This document shows, in pieces, positions 37,255-45,513 of a stretch of DNA of 58,641 nt. Source of the DNA: Halothiobacillus sp. (GTDB taxonomy: Bacteria > Pseudomonadota > Gammaproteobacteria > JAAZVP01); assembly GCA_018623495.1 (NCBI GenBank), contig JAAZVP010000012.1, positions 1 to 58,641 of the forward strand. Direction: 5' to 3'. Positions within the stretch are counted from its first letter, which is position 1, and the number at the start of each line of letters is the position of its first letter. Position numbers and translations under genes: made by a program. The notes below the pieces were generated by a model. It ran no database searches. It worked only from the letters and a program-made list of their open reading frames with translations, and was not told the DNA's origin.

Positions 37255-37677
37255 TCAGCGGTCTTCGCGGCGCTGCTTTTCCAGGCGCTCGTGCTTTTCC
37301 TGGGCCTCGAGGGTGAGGGTGGCGATGGGGCGCGCCTCCAGGCGCTTGATGCCGATCTCGTCGCCGGTCTCCTCGCAGTAGCCGTAGGACTCGTCCTCGA
37401 TCCGCTCGAGGGCCTTGTCGATCTTGCGGATCAGCTTGCGATAGCGGTCGCGGGTGCGCAGTTCGAGGGCGGCGCCTTCCTCGAGCGAGGCCCGGTCGTT
37501 GATGTCGGGCTCGTGCCAGTTCTCCTCGCGCAGGTGGCTGATGGTCGTGTCCGACTCTTCCATGAGCTCCTGCTTCCACGCCAGCAGTTTCTGCCGGAAG
37601 TACTCCAGCTGCCGCGGGTTCATGTATTCCTCGTCCTCGGAAGGCTTGTAACCCTCGGGAAGTTCCACTTCAGGCAT
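37255..37677 (-). CDS. dksA: RNA polymerase-binding factor DksA, zinc-ligand-poor
   Basis: This 140-residue DksA potentiates ppGpp control of transcription from the secondary channel of RNA polymerase. The coiled coil spans residues 20-95 with the essential tip D58-x2-D61-R-A63. The C-terminal finger carries Cys101, Thr104, Thr122 and Ala125 where E. coli has four zinc cysteines, so it probably does not bind zinc. Such variants are known (for example DksA2 of Pseudomonas), but here it appears with the usual full-length coiled coil. The start MPEVELPEGYKP was chosen over longer frames. A promoter is at 37747-37775. Confidence 0.92.
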   Translation of the reverse strand: MPEVELPEGYKPSEDEEYMNPRQLEYFRQKLLAWKQELMEESDTTISHLREENWHEPDINDRASLEEGAALELRTRDRYRKLIRKIDKALERIEDESYGYCEETGDEIGIKRLEARPIATLTLEAQEKHERLEKQRREDR

Positions 37678-37746
37678 TGTTCTTGGCTCCAAACACCGAA
37701 ATTGCGGGGCGCCGGCACGGGGCCGCCTTTGCCCGTCAGCCGCGCG

Positions 37747-37775
37747 AGTATAATGTGCGCCTTCGGGCGCGGCAA
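37747..37775 (-). promoter_or_regulatory. dksA promoter
   Basis: On the minus strand TTGCCG (37775-37770) and TATACT (37752-37747) are 17 bases apart, about 70 bases upstream of the start codon. Confidence 0.65.
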
Positions 37776-37816
37776 CGTTTCCCGGCTGGGCAGAATTGCC
37801 GGCCGACAAGCCGGGC

Positions 37817-39550
37817 TTATCCCGGTTCGTCGAGGATCTCGGGCCGACCGAAGTGAAAGCCCTGGGCCCAGTCCACGCCGATCTCGCGCAGGATCTCGAC
37901 GGTGGCCTCGTCTTCCACGAACTCGGCGATGGTGGTCAGGCCGAGGCTGTCGGCGATGTCCTGGATGCCCTGGACGATGGCCCGCACCGCCGCTTCGTCG
38001 CGGATACGGCGGATGAGCTCCCCCTCGATCTTGAGAAAGTCCACCGGCAGGTCGGCGAGATAGCGGAACGAGGAGTAGCCGCTGCCGAAGTCGTCGATGG
38101 CCAGCCGCAGGCCGAAGTCGAGGAAGGGTTCGAGGATGCGCTGGGCCTCGTCGGTGTCGCTGAGCAGTTCGCGCTCGGTGATCTCGATGACCAGGGGCTT
38201 GGGTTCGTCCGGCTCGAGGCCGCACTGCCGGCAGAGGCTGCGGGCATGGTCGAGCAGTTCACGGACCCGCCGGGGGTGGCGCAGCAGGTCCGTGGAGATG
38301 TTGACGAAATGGGCCCGCCGGCGGCCTTCCGGGCGCAGGCCGCAGTGATCGATGGTGCGCCGGATGATGGCGTGGTCGACGCGATGGGCGAGCTGGAGCT
38401 GGCTGGCGGCGTCGATGAAGGCCCCCGCCGGGATCGGCTGGCCGTCGGCGCGGCGGATGCGGGCCAGGGCCTCGTCGGCCACCACGTGCCCGTCGGCGAG
38501 GTCGACGATGGGCTGGAAGGCGGGCACCAGCCGGCCCTCGTGGAGGGCGGCCTGGACCTCGCCGCCGGTGAGGAAGACCCCCTTCTTCCGGGGGTCGACC
38601 GAGCGCACGCGGTTGCGACCACCCCGCTTGGCCTCGTAGAGGGCGGTGTCGGCGGCGGTGATCACGGCCTCCATGGCCTCGGGTCCGGAGAAGGCGGCGA
38701 CCCCCGCGCTCACCGTGAGCGAGGGGATCTGGCAGTCGGTGAGGTTGGTGCTGTCGTAGACCGACTGGCGCAGCGTTTCGGCGACCGCCTGGCCGGCGGC
38801 GATGTCGCGGCCGGGGAGGGCGCAGAGGAATTCGTGGCCGCTCCAGCGGCCCAGCAGGTCGCCGGCGTCGAGGTGCTCCATGAGCAGGTTGGGCAGGGCG
38901 ATGAGGACCTCGTCGCCCACGGCATGGCCGTAGTTGTCGTTGATCAGCTTGAAGCGGTCGACGTCGACCAGCACCAGGCTGTAGGCATGTCCCTCGGAGA
39001 CCGAGCGCTCGTGCAGGCGCCCGAGTGCCGCTTCCAGGGTCTGGCGGTTGGGCAGGCCGGTGAGCGGGTCACGGCGGGCCTGCTGGTCGAGCTGCTGGCG
39101 CAGGTTCACCAGCTGGTCGCCGGGCGTGAACAGCAGCAGCCGATGACCGCCCTCCAGGGGGCGGCTGGTGGCGTGCACGGGCAGGCGGGTTCCCGCCCGG
39201 GCGCCGGTGCGCGGGACCAGGTAGGCGTCGCTGCCGAGGTCCTCGCCGGCCGGCGTGCCGGCGAGTGGCGACACCGGCTCCGCGTCGCCGGTGCCCCGGG
39301 TCTGCAGCGCGAACAGGCTGTCGACCGCGCGGCCGGCCATGGTGTCGGCGTCCAGGCCGCAGCAGTCGGCGGCCGCGGCGTTGGCCGCGGCGATCATGCC
39401 GGCCTCGTCCACCACCATCGCCGGGCACGGCAGGGCGGCAAAGGCGGCCTGTTCGGGGGCCTGCAGGGGACGGGGGGCGGCGCTGTGTCGATCGGTGCGG
39501 ATCATGGCTGGCCGGTTGATGAAGGGCGCAGCGGATTGAACACCCGGCAT
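37817..39550 (-). CDS. PAS-GGDEF-EAL protein, degenerate cyclase
   Basis: This 577-residue cyclic-di-GMP enzyme has a PAS-like N-terminus (about 25-130), GGDEF (about 150-310) and EAL (about 325-570) domains. The cyclase signature reads SGHEF instead of GGDEF, so synthesis is unlikely. The EAL residues look intact: ADEALARIR, FVNIS, IEITE, AIDDFGSGYSSF, LKIEG, IAEFVE and AQGFHFGRP. It is therefore a probable phosphodiesterase, perhaps with GTP sensing through the GGDEF remnant. ATG 39550 has GGAG upstream; ATG 39505 and GTG 39568 are alternatives. Confidence 0.88.
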   Translation of the reverse strand: MPGVQSAAPFINRPAMIRTDRHSAAPRPLQAPEQAAFAALPCPAMVVDEAGMIAAANAAAADCCGLDADTMAGRAVDSLFALQTRGTGDAEPVSPLAGTPAGEDLGSDAYLVPRTGARAGTRLPVHATSRPLEGGHRLLLFTPGDQLVNLRQQLDQQARRDPLTGLPNRQTLEAALGRLHERSVSEGHAYSLVLVDVDRFKLINDNYGHAVGDEVLIALPNLLMEHLDAGDLLGRWSGHEFLCALPGRDIAAGQAVAETLRQSVYDSTNLTDCQIPSLTVSAGVAAFSGPEAMEAVITAADTALYEAKRGGRNRVRSVDPRKKGVFLTGGEVQAALHEGRLVPAFQPIVDLADGHVVADEALARIRRADGQPIPAGAFIDAASQLQLAHRVDHAIIRRTIDHCGLRPEGRRRAHFVNISTDLLRHPRRVRELLDHARSLCRQCGLEPDEPKPLVIEITERELLSDTDEAQRILEPFLDFGLRLAIDDFGSGYSSFRYLADLPVDFLKIEGELIRRIRDEAAVRAIVQGIQDIADSLGLTTIAEFVEDEATVEILREIGVDWAQGFHFGRPEILDEPG

Positions 39551-39635
39551 CCGGCTCCGGTCAATCACGATCCTGAATGTGGGTATGAGGATTTCTTATC
39601 GGGCAATCCCGGTCGGGACCCGCGGGGAGAGAAGA

Positions 39636-39722
39636 TGGTGCCGAGGAGAGGACTCGAACCTCCACGTCCGTAAGGACACCAGCACCTGAAGCTGGCGCGT
39701 CTACCAATTCCGCCACCTCGGC
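39636..39722 (-). tRNA. tRNA-Leu(CAG)
   Basis: This 87-base class II tRNA has a long variable arm and encoded CCA. The anticodon loop reads TTCAGGT, giving CAG. Its promoter lies at 39758-39786. Confidence 0.96.
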
Positions 39723-39757
39723 ATGGTAACGGCATCGCGGCTGCGATGTGGGAGCGC

Positions 39758-39786
39758 ACTTTACTCCCGCGCCCCGGGGCTGTCAA
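39758..39786 (-). promoter_or_regulatory. tRNA-Leu promoter
   Basis: On the minus strand a perfect TTGACA (39786-39781) and TAAAGT (39763-39758) are 17 bases apart, upstream of tRNA-Leu. Confidence 0.75.
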
Positions 39787-39831
39787 CCCCGCCGGTCGGA
39801 CCGGGCGAGGGCGGCCGGTCGAGCGATTCTT

Positions 39832-39860
39832 TTGCAGTTGGCGGGCTTGCGCGACACAAT
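39832..39860 (+). promoter_or_regulatory. rnr promoter
   Basis: TTGCAG (39832-39837) and CACAAT (39855-39860) are 17 bases apart, divergent from the tRNA-Leu promoter and about 65 bases before the rnr start. Confidence 0.5.
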
Positions 39861-39927
39861 AGCTCTTTTTTACCACGCCCGTGCGCGGCCACGCGCCGTG
39901 CACCCGACCGGACGACGATACGCCACC

Positions 39928-42300
39928 ATGAGCTCCAAGCGAGTCGAAGACCCCCAGGCCGAGCGCGAGGCGCAACGCTACGACAAGCCCATTGCCAGCC
40001 GCGAGATGCTGCTGCAGGTCATCACCGACCACGGCGGCCCGATCACCTTCCGCCGGCTGGTGGAGGAGCTGGGCTACGACGACCCCGATGACCGCGAGGC
40101 ACTGCATCGCCGGCTGCGGGCCATGGAGCGCGACGGGCAGATCATCCGCAACCGCCGGGGCGGCTATGTGCCGGTGGCCGGTGCCGACCTGGTGCGCGGG
40201 CGGGTGATCGGTCATCCCGACGGTTTCGGCTTCCTCCAGCCCGACGAGGGCGGCGACGACCTGTTCCTCTCGCCGCGCCAGATGCGCTCGCTGTTCCACG
40301 GCGACCGCGCCGTCGCCCAGGTGATCGGCGTGGACCGCCGCGGGCGTCCCGAGGGGGCCCTGGTGGAGGTCATCGAGCGGGCCCACGAGGAGGTCGTCGG
40401 CCGGCTGGTGCTGGAGTCGGGCGTGGCCTTCGTCAGCCCCGACAACAAGCGCCTGGTGCACGACATCCTGGTGCCGGAGGACGCCCTCGCCGGGGCCGAG
40501 GACGGGCAGATCGTGCGGGCGGCGATCGTCGAGCAGCCCTCCGGGCGCAAGAAGCCGGTAGGCCGGATCGTCGAGGTGCTCGGCGATCACATGGCGCCGG
40601 GGATGGAGATCGACGTCGCCATCGCCACCCACGAGATCCCCGCCACCTGGCCGGAGTCCGTGGAGAAGGTGGTTGCCGGCATGTCCGAGGAGGTCGCCGA
40701 GGCGGACAAGCTGGGCCGCGTGGACCTGCGCCACCTGCCGCTGGTGACCATCGACGGCGAGGACACCAAGGACTTCGACGACGCCGTCTTCGCCCAGGCC
40801 ACGCCCAAGGGCTGGCGGCTGCTGGTGGCCATCGCCGACGTCTCCCACTACGTCACCCCCGACAATCCCCTGGACGCCGAGGCCTTTCGCCGGGCCACCT
40901 CAGTCTACTTTCCCGGCACCGTGGTGCCGATGCTGCCCGAGATCCTCTCCAACGGCCTGTGCTCGATCAATCCCAGGGTCGATCGCCTGTGCCTGGCCTG
41001 CGAGATGCAGATCAACCGGGAGGGGCGCATCATCCGCTCGCGCTTCTTCGAGGGCGTGATGCAGTCCCACGAGCGGCTCACCTACGGTGACGTCGCCGAC
41101 ATGGTGCAGTACCGCAAGGACGAGGCCCGCGAGCGCTTCGCTCACGTGCTGGAGAACGTCGACACCCTCTACGACGTCTACAAGGTACTGGCCGAGTCCC
41201 GGCGCCAGCGGGGGGCGATCGAGTTCGAGACCACCGAGACCAAGGTGCGTTTCGGCGAGGGCCGCAAGATCGAGGCGATCGTGCCGGTGGAGCGCAACGA
41301 TGCCCACAAGCTGATCGAGGAGTGCATGATCGCCGCCAACGTGGCCACGGCACGCTTCCTCAAGCGCCACCGGATCAGTGCGCTGTACCGCGTGCACGAC
41401 GCGCCGGCCACCGAGAAGCTCGAGGACCTCAATACCTTCCTCGGCGAGATGGGGCTGCCCAGGGTGGATGCCGACGACCCCGAGCCGGACCAGCTCAACC
41501 GCGTGCTCGATGCCGTGGCCGGCAAGCCCGAGGCCCACATGGTGCAGACCGCCGTGCTGCGCACCATGAAGCAGGCGGTCTATTCGCCCGACAATATCGG
41601 CCACTTCGGCCTGGCGCACGACAACTACACCCACTTCACTTCGCCCATCCGTCGCTACCCCGACCTCATCGTCCACCGCGCCATCCGCCACGTGCTGCGC
41701 ACCGGCGGGGCCGAGGGCTTCCAGTATTCCCACGACATGATGCTGGGGCTCGGCGAGCACTGCTCGACCAACGAGCGGCGCGCCGACGAGGCCACCCGCG
41801 ATGCCATGGACTGGCTCAAGTGCGAGTACATGCTCGACAAGGTGGGCGAGGTCTTCGACGGCGTGGTCGCCACGGTGACCTCCTTCGGGCTGTTCGTCGA
41901 GCTCCAGGGCGTGTTCGTCGAGGGGCTGGTGCACGTCACCAACCTGGACAAGGACTACTACCGTTTCGACCCGGTCCACCATCGCCTCGCCGGCGAGCGC
42001 TCCGGTCGCACCTACCGCGTGGGCGACCGCATCCGCGTGCAGGTGGCCCGTGTCGACCTCGATGACCGCAAGATCGACCTGGCCCTGCCCGAGACCGGCG
42101 AGGACACGGCCGGCGACGCCGGCGAAGAGGCCCCGGCGGGTGGCGAGGGCGCCGGGGAAGGGGGCGGCAAGCCCCGGCGCAAGTCGCGTTCCCGGCGCCG
42201 TTCCGGCCGTTCGCGCACCGCGCGCGACAAGTCCGGTGGCAAGAGTGGAGAGCAGGGCCCGCCCGCCGACCCGGGCGCGGACGCCGACGGCGGGGACTGA
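39928..42300 (+). CDS. rnr: Ribonuclease R
   Basis: This 790-residue 3'-5' exoribonuclease degrades structured RNA and is needed for tmRNA-linked quality control. In order it has an N-terminal winged helix (ASREMLLQVITDHGGPITFR), cold-shock domains, the RNB catalytic core (DGEDTKDFDDAVFAQ with the catalytic aspartates), an S1 domain (GVVATVTSFGLFVELQGVFV) and a basic-acidic tail from about residue 735 rich in Arg, Ser and Gly. It is followed four bases later by rlmB. Confidence 0.95.
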   Translation: MSSKRVEDPQAEREAQRYDKPIASREMLLQVITDHGGPITFRRLVEELGYDDPDDREALHRRLRAMERDGQIIRNRRGGYVPVAGADLVRGRVIGHPDGFGFLQPDEGGDDLFLSPRQMRSLFHGDRAVAQVIGVDRRGRPEGALVEVIERAHEEVVGRLVLESGVAFVSPDNKRLVHDILVPEDALAGAEDGQIVRAAIVEQPSGRKKPVGRIVEVLGDHMAPGMEIDVAIATHEIPATWPESVEKVVAGMSEEVAEADKLGRVDLRHLPLVTIDGEDTKDFDDAVFAQATPKGWRLLVAIADVSHYVTPDNPLDAEAFRRATSVYFPGTVVPMLPEILSNGLCSINPRVDRLCLACEMQINREGRIIRSRFFEGVMQSHERLTYGDVADMVQYRKDEARERFAHVLENVDTLYDVYKVLAESRRQRGAIEFETTETKVRFGEGRKIEAIVPVERNDAHKLIEECMIAANVATARFLKRHRISALYRVHDAPATEKLEDLNTFLGEMGLPRVDADDPEPDQLNRVLDAVAGKPEAHMVQTAVLRTMKQAVYSPDNIGHFGLAHDNYTHFTSPIRRYPDLIVHRAIRHVLRTGGAEGFQYSHDMMLGLGEHCSTNERRADEATRDAMDWLKCEYMLDKVGEVFDGVVATVTSFGLFVELQGVFVEGLVHVTNLDKDYYRFDPVHHRLAGERSGRTYRVGDRIRVQVARVDLDDRKIDLALPETGEDTAGDAGEEAPAGGEGAGEGGGKPRRKSRSRRRSGRSRTARDKSGGKSGEQGPPADPGADADGGD

Positions 42301-42303
42301 GCC

Positions 42304-43065
42304 GTGGCCGGCAGGGAATGGTTCGCCGGCTTCCACGTGGTGGAGTCGGCCCTGCGCGACGCGCCCCGGCGCGTCCGCCGCCTGCTGGTGGAGAGCGGCC
42401 GGCGGGACAAGCGCACGGCCCGCCTCGAGGCCCTGGCAGCGGAGGCGGGCGTGCAGGTCGAGCGCGTCCGGCGGGCCCGGCTCGAGGCCGAGCTGCCGGC
42501 GGGTACCCGCCACCAGGGGGTGGCGGCCCTCTGCGAGGTGGCCGGGCCGCGGGCCGAGTCCGAGCTGCCCGGGCTGGTGGCCTCCGCCGGCGGCCAGCCG
42601 CTGCTGCTGGCGCTGGACGGCGTCACCGATCCCCACAACCTCGGCGCCTGCCTGCGCTCGGCGGAGGCGGCCGGCGTGCACGCCGTGATCGTGCCCAGGG
42701 ACCGCAGTGCCGGGCTCACCCCCGTGGCCCGCAAGGCCGCCTCGGGGGCGGCCGAGCGCCTGCCCCTGGTGGAGGTGACCAACCTGGCGCGTTGCCTGCG
42801 CGGGCTCCAGCGCGAGGGCCTGTGGGTGGTGGGTGCCGCCGGCGAGACCGACCAGACCCTGTTCGCGGCCGATCTCGGCGATCGCGCGCTGGTGCTGGTG
42901 ATGGGGGCCGAGGGCCGCGGGCTGCGCCGCCTGACCCGGGAAACCTGCGACGAGCTGGTGCGCATTCCCATGGCCGGGGATGTCGAAAGCCTCAATGTCT
43001 CCGTGGCCACCGGCGTCTGCCTGTTCGAGATCCGCCGCCAGCGCCTGGCCCGGCACGGCGGCTGA
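42304..43065 (+). CDS. rlmB: 23S rRNA 2'-O-methyltransferase RlmB
   Basis: This 253-residue SpoU-family methyltransferase modifies Gm2251 of 23S rRNA. The three SpoU motifs are visible: LDGVTDPHNLGACLRSAEAA, VMGAEGRGLRRLTRETCD and IPMAGDVESLNVSVATGVC. An N-terminal substrate domain covers residues 1-90. The start is GTG 42304, directly after the rnr stop, the usual rnr-rlmB pairing. Confidence 0.93.
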   Translation: MAGREWFAGFHVVESALRDAPRRVRRLLVESGRRDKRTARLEALAAEAGVQVERVRRARLEAELPAGTRHQGVAALCEVAGPRAESELPGLVASAGGQPLLLALDGVTDPHNLGACLRSAEAAGVHAVIVPRDRSAGLTPVARKAASGAAERLPLVEVTNLARCLRGLQREGLWVVGAAGETDQTLFAADLGDRALVLVMGAEGRGLRRLTRETCDELVRIPMAGDVESLNVSVATGVCLFEIRRQRLARHGG

Positions 43066-43076
43066 GGTCGTCGCCG

Positions 43077-43104
43077 TTGCGGCGCCCCGGCCTTTGGGTT
43101 AGTA
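43077..43104 (+). promoter_or_regulatory. rpsF operon promoter
   Basis: TTGCGG (43077-43082) and TAGTAT (43099-43104) are 16 bases apart. They are followed by a structured leader of about 110 bases before rpsF. Confidence 0.5.
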
Positions 43105-43175
43105 TCTGCCGCCTTTCGGGCCCCGGGCCCGGAAACGACGATTCCGCCGGCAGGGGTCTGCCGGCGTCGATCCCT

Positions 43176-43199
43176 GCCTCACCGCCGTCGGCGGGAGGC
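43176..43199 (+). promoter_or_regulatory. Candidate S6:S18 autoregulatory leader
   Basis: Just before the rpsF ribosome-binding site a hairpin forms with GCCTC/GAGGC outer and CCGCC/GGCGG inner pairs and a bulged A. A second perfect hairpin, CGCCGGCA/TGCCGGCG, precedes it. rpsF leaders of many bacteria bind the S6:S18 complex through a CCG-containing bulged hairpin. This one is a candidate by position and CCG content only. Confidence 0.35.
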
Positions 43200-43222
43200 T
43201 GTCCAAACCGCAGGGAGTGACA

Positions 43223-43552
43223 ATGCGACACTACGAGATCGTGTTCCTGGTCCACCCGGACCAGAGTGAACAGGTGCCCGCCATGATCGAGCGCTACCGC
43301 TCCATGGTCGAGGGCGACGGTGGCAACGTGCACCGCCTGGAAGACTGGGGCCGCCGCCAGCTGGCCTATCCCATCCAGAAGATCCACAAGGCGCACTACG
43401 TGCTGATGAACGTGGAGTGCTCCCAGGGAGTCCTCGAGGAAATCCAGAGCGCCTTCCGTTTCAACGACGCGGTCCTGCGCAGCATGGTGCTGTCGCGCAA
43501 GGAGGCCGTGACCGAGCCATCGCCGATGGCCAAGGGCAAGGACAAGGACTGA
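43223..43552 (+). CDS. rpsF: 30S ribosomal protein S6
   Basis: This 109-residue S6 binds the central domain of 16S rRNA with S18. It starts [19 protein letters not shown] and contains [21 protein letters not shown], both family hallmarks. The C-terminal tail (residues 95-109, MAKGKDKD) is short and lysine-aspartate-rich. ATG 43223 has GGGAG upstream. No priB lies between it and rpsR, unlike in enteric bacteria. Confidence 0.97.
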   Translation: MRHYEIVFLVHPDQSEQVPAMIERYRSMVEGDGGNVHRLEDWGRRQLAYPIQKIHKAHYVLMNVECSQGVLEEIQSAFRFNDAVLRSMVLSRKEAVTEPSPMAKGKDKD

Positions 43553-43600
43553 TCCGGTCCCGCGTCCCGCGATTTTTCACGTTTTCAGGGGTAACGAGTC

Positions 43601-43825
43601 ATGGCACGTTTCTTCCGTCGCAGAAAGTTCTGCCGTTTCACGGCCGAGGGTGTCGAGGAAATCGACTACAAGGACATCGACACGCTCAAGAGCTACGTCA
43701 CCGAGACCGGCAAGATCGTTCCCAGCCGGATCACCGGGACCAATGCCCGCTACCAGCGGCAGCTGTCCACCGCCATCAAGCGGGCGCGCTACCTGGCGCT
43801 GCTGCCGTACACCGACCGGCACTGA
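43601..43825 (+). CDS. rpsR: 30S ribosomal protein S18
   Basis: This 74-residue S18 has the typical [12 protein letters not shown] start and [20 protein letters not shown] core. An acidic patch ([12 protein letters not shown]) stands out. It is the partner of S6, second in the operon. Confidence 0.97.
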   Translation: MARFFRRRKFCRFTAEGVEEIDYKDIDTLKSYVTETGKIVPSRITGTNARYQRQLSTAIKRARYLALLPYTDRH

Positions 43826-43868
43826 GCCGGTCCCGGCGGCCGACGATCCCGCGCGGCGGATTGCAGGC

Positions 43869-44783
43869 ATGCGAGCGCTAGCCCAGTTCGTCGCCGCCAG
43901 CCGCACGCAGGCGGTGGCGGTGACCACGGCCTTCGTGGCCGCCGCCGCGCTGCTGCCACCGCTGGTCTGGTTCGCGGGCGCGGCCGTTGCGCTGGTGACC
44001 CTGCTGCAGGGCTGGCGCGAGGGCCTGGGCGTGGCGGTCATGGGCGCCGGGGTGGCCGGCCTGCTGGCCTGGCTGCCCATGGGCGGCCCGCTGCCGCTGC
44101 TGGTCCTCGGGCTGTCCGCGGCCCTGCCGGTCTGGCTGCTGGCGGCGATGCTCGCGGCCAGTGGCTCGCTGGCCACCGCCTTGCAGGCGGCGGCCCTGCT
44201 GGCCCTGGCGGTGCTCACCGGCCTGGTTTGGATGCTGCCGGATGCCCAGGCCACCTGGGGCGAGATCCTGCGGCGGTTCCTGCACGACTTCTACGTCCAG
44301 CGGGACCTGCCCATGGAGCAGTTCGATGCCCTGGTGGACCGGTTGGCCACCCTGATGAACGGCATGGTGGCCGCCTCGCTGATGTTCTCCAGCGCCGTGG
44401 GTCTGCTGCTGGGGCGCTGGTGGCAGTCGCTGGTGGTGCATCCCGGGGGCTTCGGCGAGGAGTTTCGCGGCCTGCGCTTCGACCGGCAGACGGCGGTGAT
44501 CGCCGGCCTGCTCCTGGCGGGGGCGCTGGCGCTGCCCGGGGCATGGCTCGACGGGGCGGCCCTGGTGGCCGTCACGCTCTTCCTGTTCGCCGGGCTGGCC
44601 CTGGTTCACGGGCTGGTCCGGCAACGGGGCATGGCCGGGGGCTGGCTGGTCGGCACCTACGCGCTGATGGTGCTGGCCCTGCCGCAGATGACGCTGCTGC
44701 TGGCGAGCTTCGGCTGGCTGGACAGTTTCGTGGATTTTCGCCGGCAGCTGGGCGGTGACCAGGGCCCCGGCGAGGGCGACTGA
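43869..44783 (+). CDS. DUF2232 (YybS-like) membrane protein
   Basis: This 304-residue protein has about eight predicted membrane helices and sits between rpsR and rplI, the normal place of the DUF2232 family in non-enteric gammaproteobacteria. The central conserved loop LPMEQFDALVDRLATLMNGM and the segment SSAVGLLLGRWWQ support it. Function is unknown. ATG 43869 was chosen, with a weak ribosome-binding site. Confidence 0.85.
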   Translation: MRALAQFVAASRTQAVAVTTAFVAAAALLPPLVWFAGAAVALVTLLQGWREGLGVAVMGAGVAGLLAWLPMGGPLPLLVLGLSAALPVWLLAAMLAASGSLATALQAAALLALAVLTGLVWMLPDAQATWGEILRRFLHDFYVQRDLPMEQFDALVDRLATLMNGMVAASLMFSSAVGLLLGRWWQSLVVHPGGFGEEFRGLRFDRQTAVIAGLLLAGALALPGAWLDGAALVAVTLFLFAGLALVHGLVRQRGMAGGWLVGTYALMVLALPQMTLLLASFGWLDSFVDFRRQLGGDQGPGEGD

Positions 44784-44843
44784 ATTTCAATTTTCGTACC
44801 GGCGGTGTCAGGATTGCCGGACGAGTTTCGGAGGGTGAGGACG

Positions 44844-45314
44844 ATGGAACTGATTCTGCTCGAGAAAATCGAGAATCTGGGCAACCTGGGCGATGTCGTC
44901 AACGTCCGCAACGGGTATGCCCGCAACTACCTGCTGCCCCAGGGCAAGGCCCGGGTGGCGACGGCCGAGGCGAAGGCCGAGTTCGAAGCGCGCCGCGCCG
45001 AGCTCGAGCGCCAGGAGGCCGAGATGCTGGAGGCGGCCAAAAAGCGCGCCGAGACCATCGAGGGCCTCGAGGCGGTGGAGATCGTCGCCAACGCCGGCCC
45101 CGAGGGCAAGCTGTTCGGCTCGGTGGGTCCCGACGAGATCGTCGCCGCCCTCGGCGAGAAGGGCATCGAGGCCGAGAAGCGCGAGGTGCGCATGCCCGAG
45201 GGCCCCATCGGCATGGAGGGCGAGTACACCGTGGGCCTGCACCTGCACGCCGACGTGGACGCCGAGGTGAAGGTCGTGGTCAAGGGCGAGGAGCCCGAGA
45301 CCATCGCCACCTGA
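44844..45314 (+). CDS. rplI: 50S ribosomal protein L9
   Basis: This 156-residue L9 starts MELILLEKIENLGNLGDVVN with the family signature GYARNYLLPQGKA. The long connecting helix (residues 45-75) is highly charged, and the C-terminal RNA-binding domain is complete. ATG 44844 has GAGGGTGAGG upstream. Confidence 0.97.
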   Translation: MELILLEKIENLGNLGDVVNVRNGYARNYLLPQGKARVATAEAKAEFEARRAELERQEAEMLEAAKKRAETIEGLEAVEIVANAGPEGKLFGSVGPDEIVAALGEKGIEAEKREVRMPEGPIGMEGEYTVGLHLHADVDAEVKVVVKGEEPETIAT

Positions 45315-45356
45315 TCCGCAGCGATCGGCGGGCCGCGCCGACGCCTTGATCCGCCC

Positions 45357-45388
45357 GACGGGCCGGCACGCGAGCGTGCCGGCCCGTC
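45357..45388 (+). terminator. Hairpin after rplI
   Basis: A perfect 14-bp stem with loop CGAG lies 42 bases after the rplI stop. It has no T tract, so it may be a weak terminator or processing site before dnaB. TAGAAT at 45457-45462 could be a dnaB -10. Confidence 0.5.
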
Positions 45389-45513
45389 TGCGTTGGGCGG
45401 CCGGAAAGGCACCTGCCGGGGCCGCGGGCGATTGCCCGCGCGGCCCGGACTGCGGTTAGAATGATGCACTGGCCGGCCCCCGTCGGGCCGGACCCGCCCG
45501 GGAAACACGCAGC

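Noticed and set aside
42304-43065. Alternative long frames overlapping rlmB
   Set aside because: They lack SpoU motifs and consist of Arg/Gly/Pro-rich shadow sequence.
43553-43600. priB between rpsF and rpsR
   Set aside because: The gap is only 48 bases; the gene is absent here, as in most non-enteric gammaproteobacteria.
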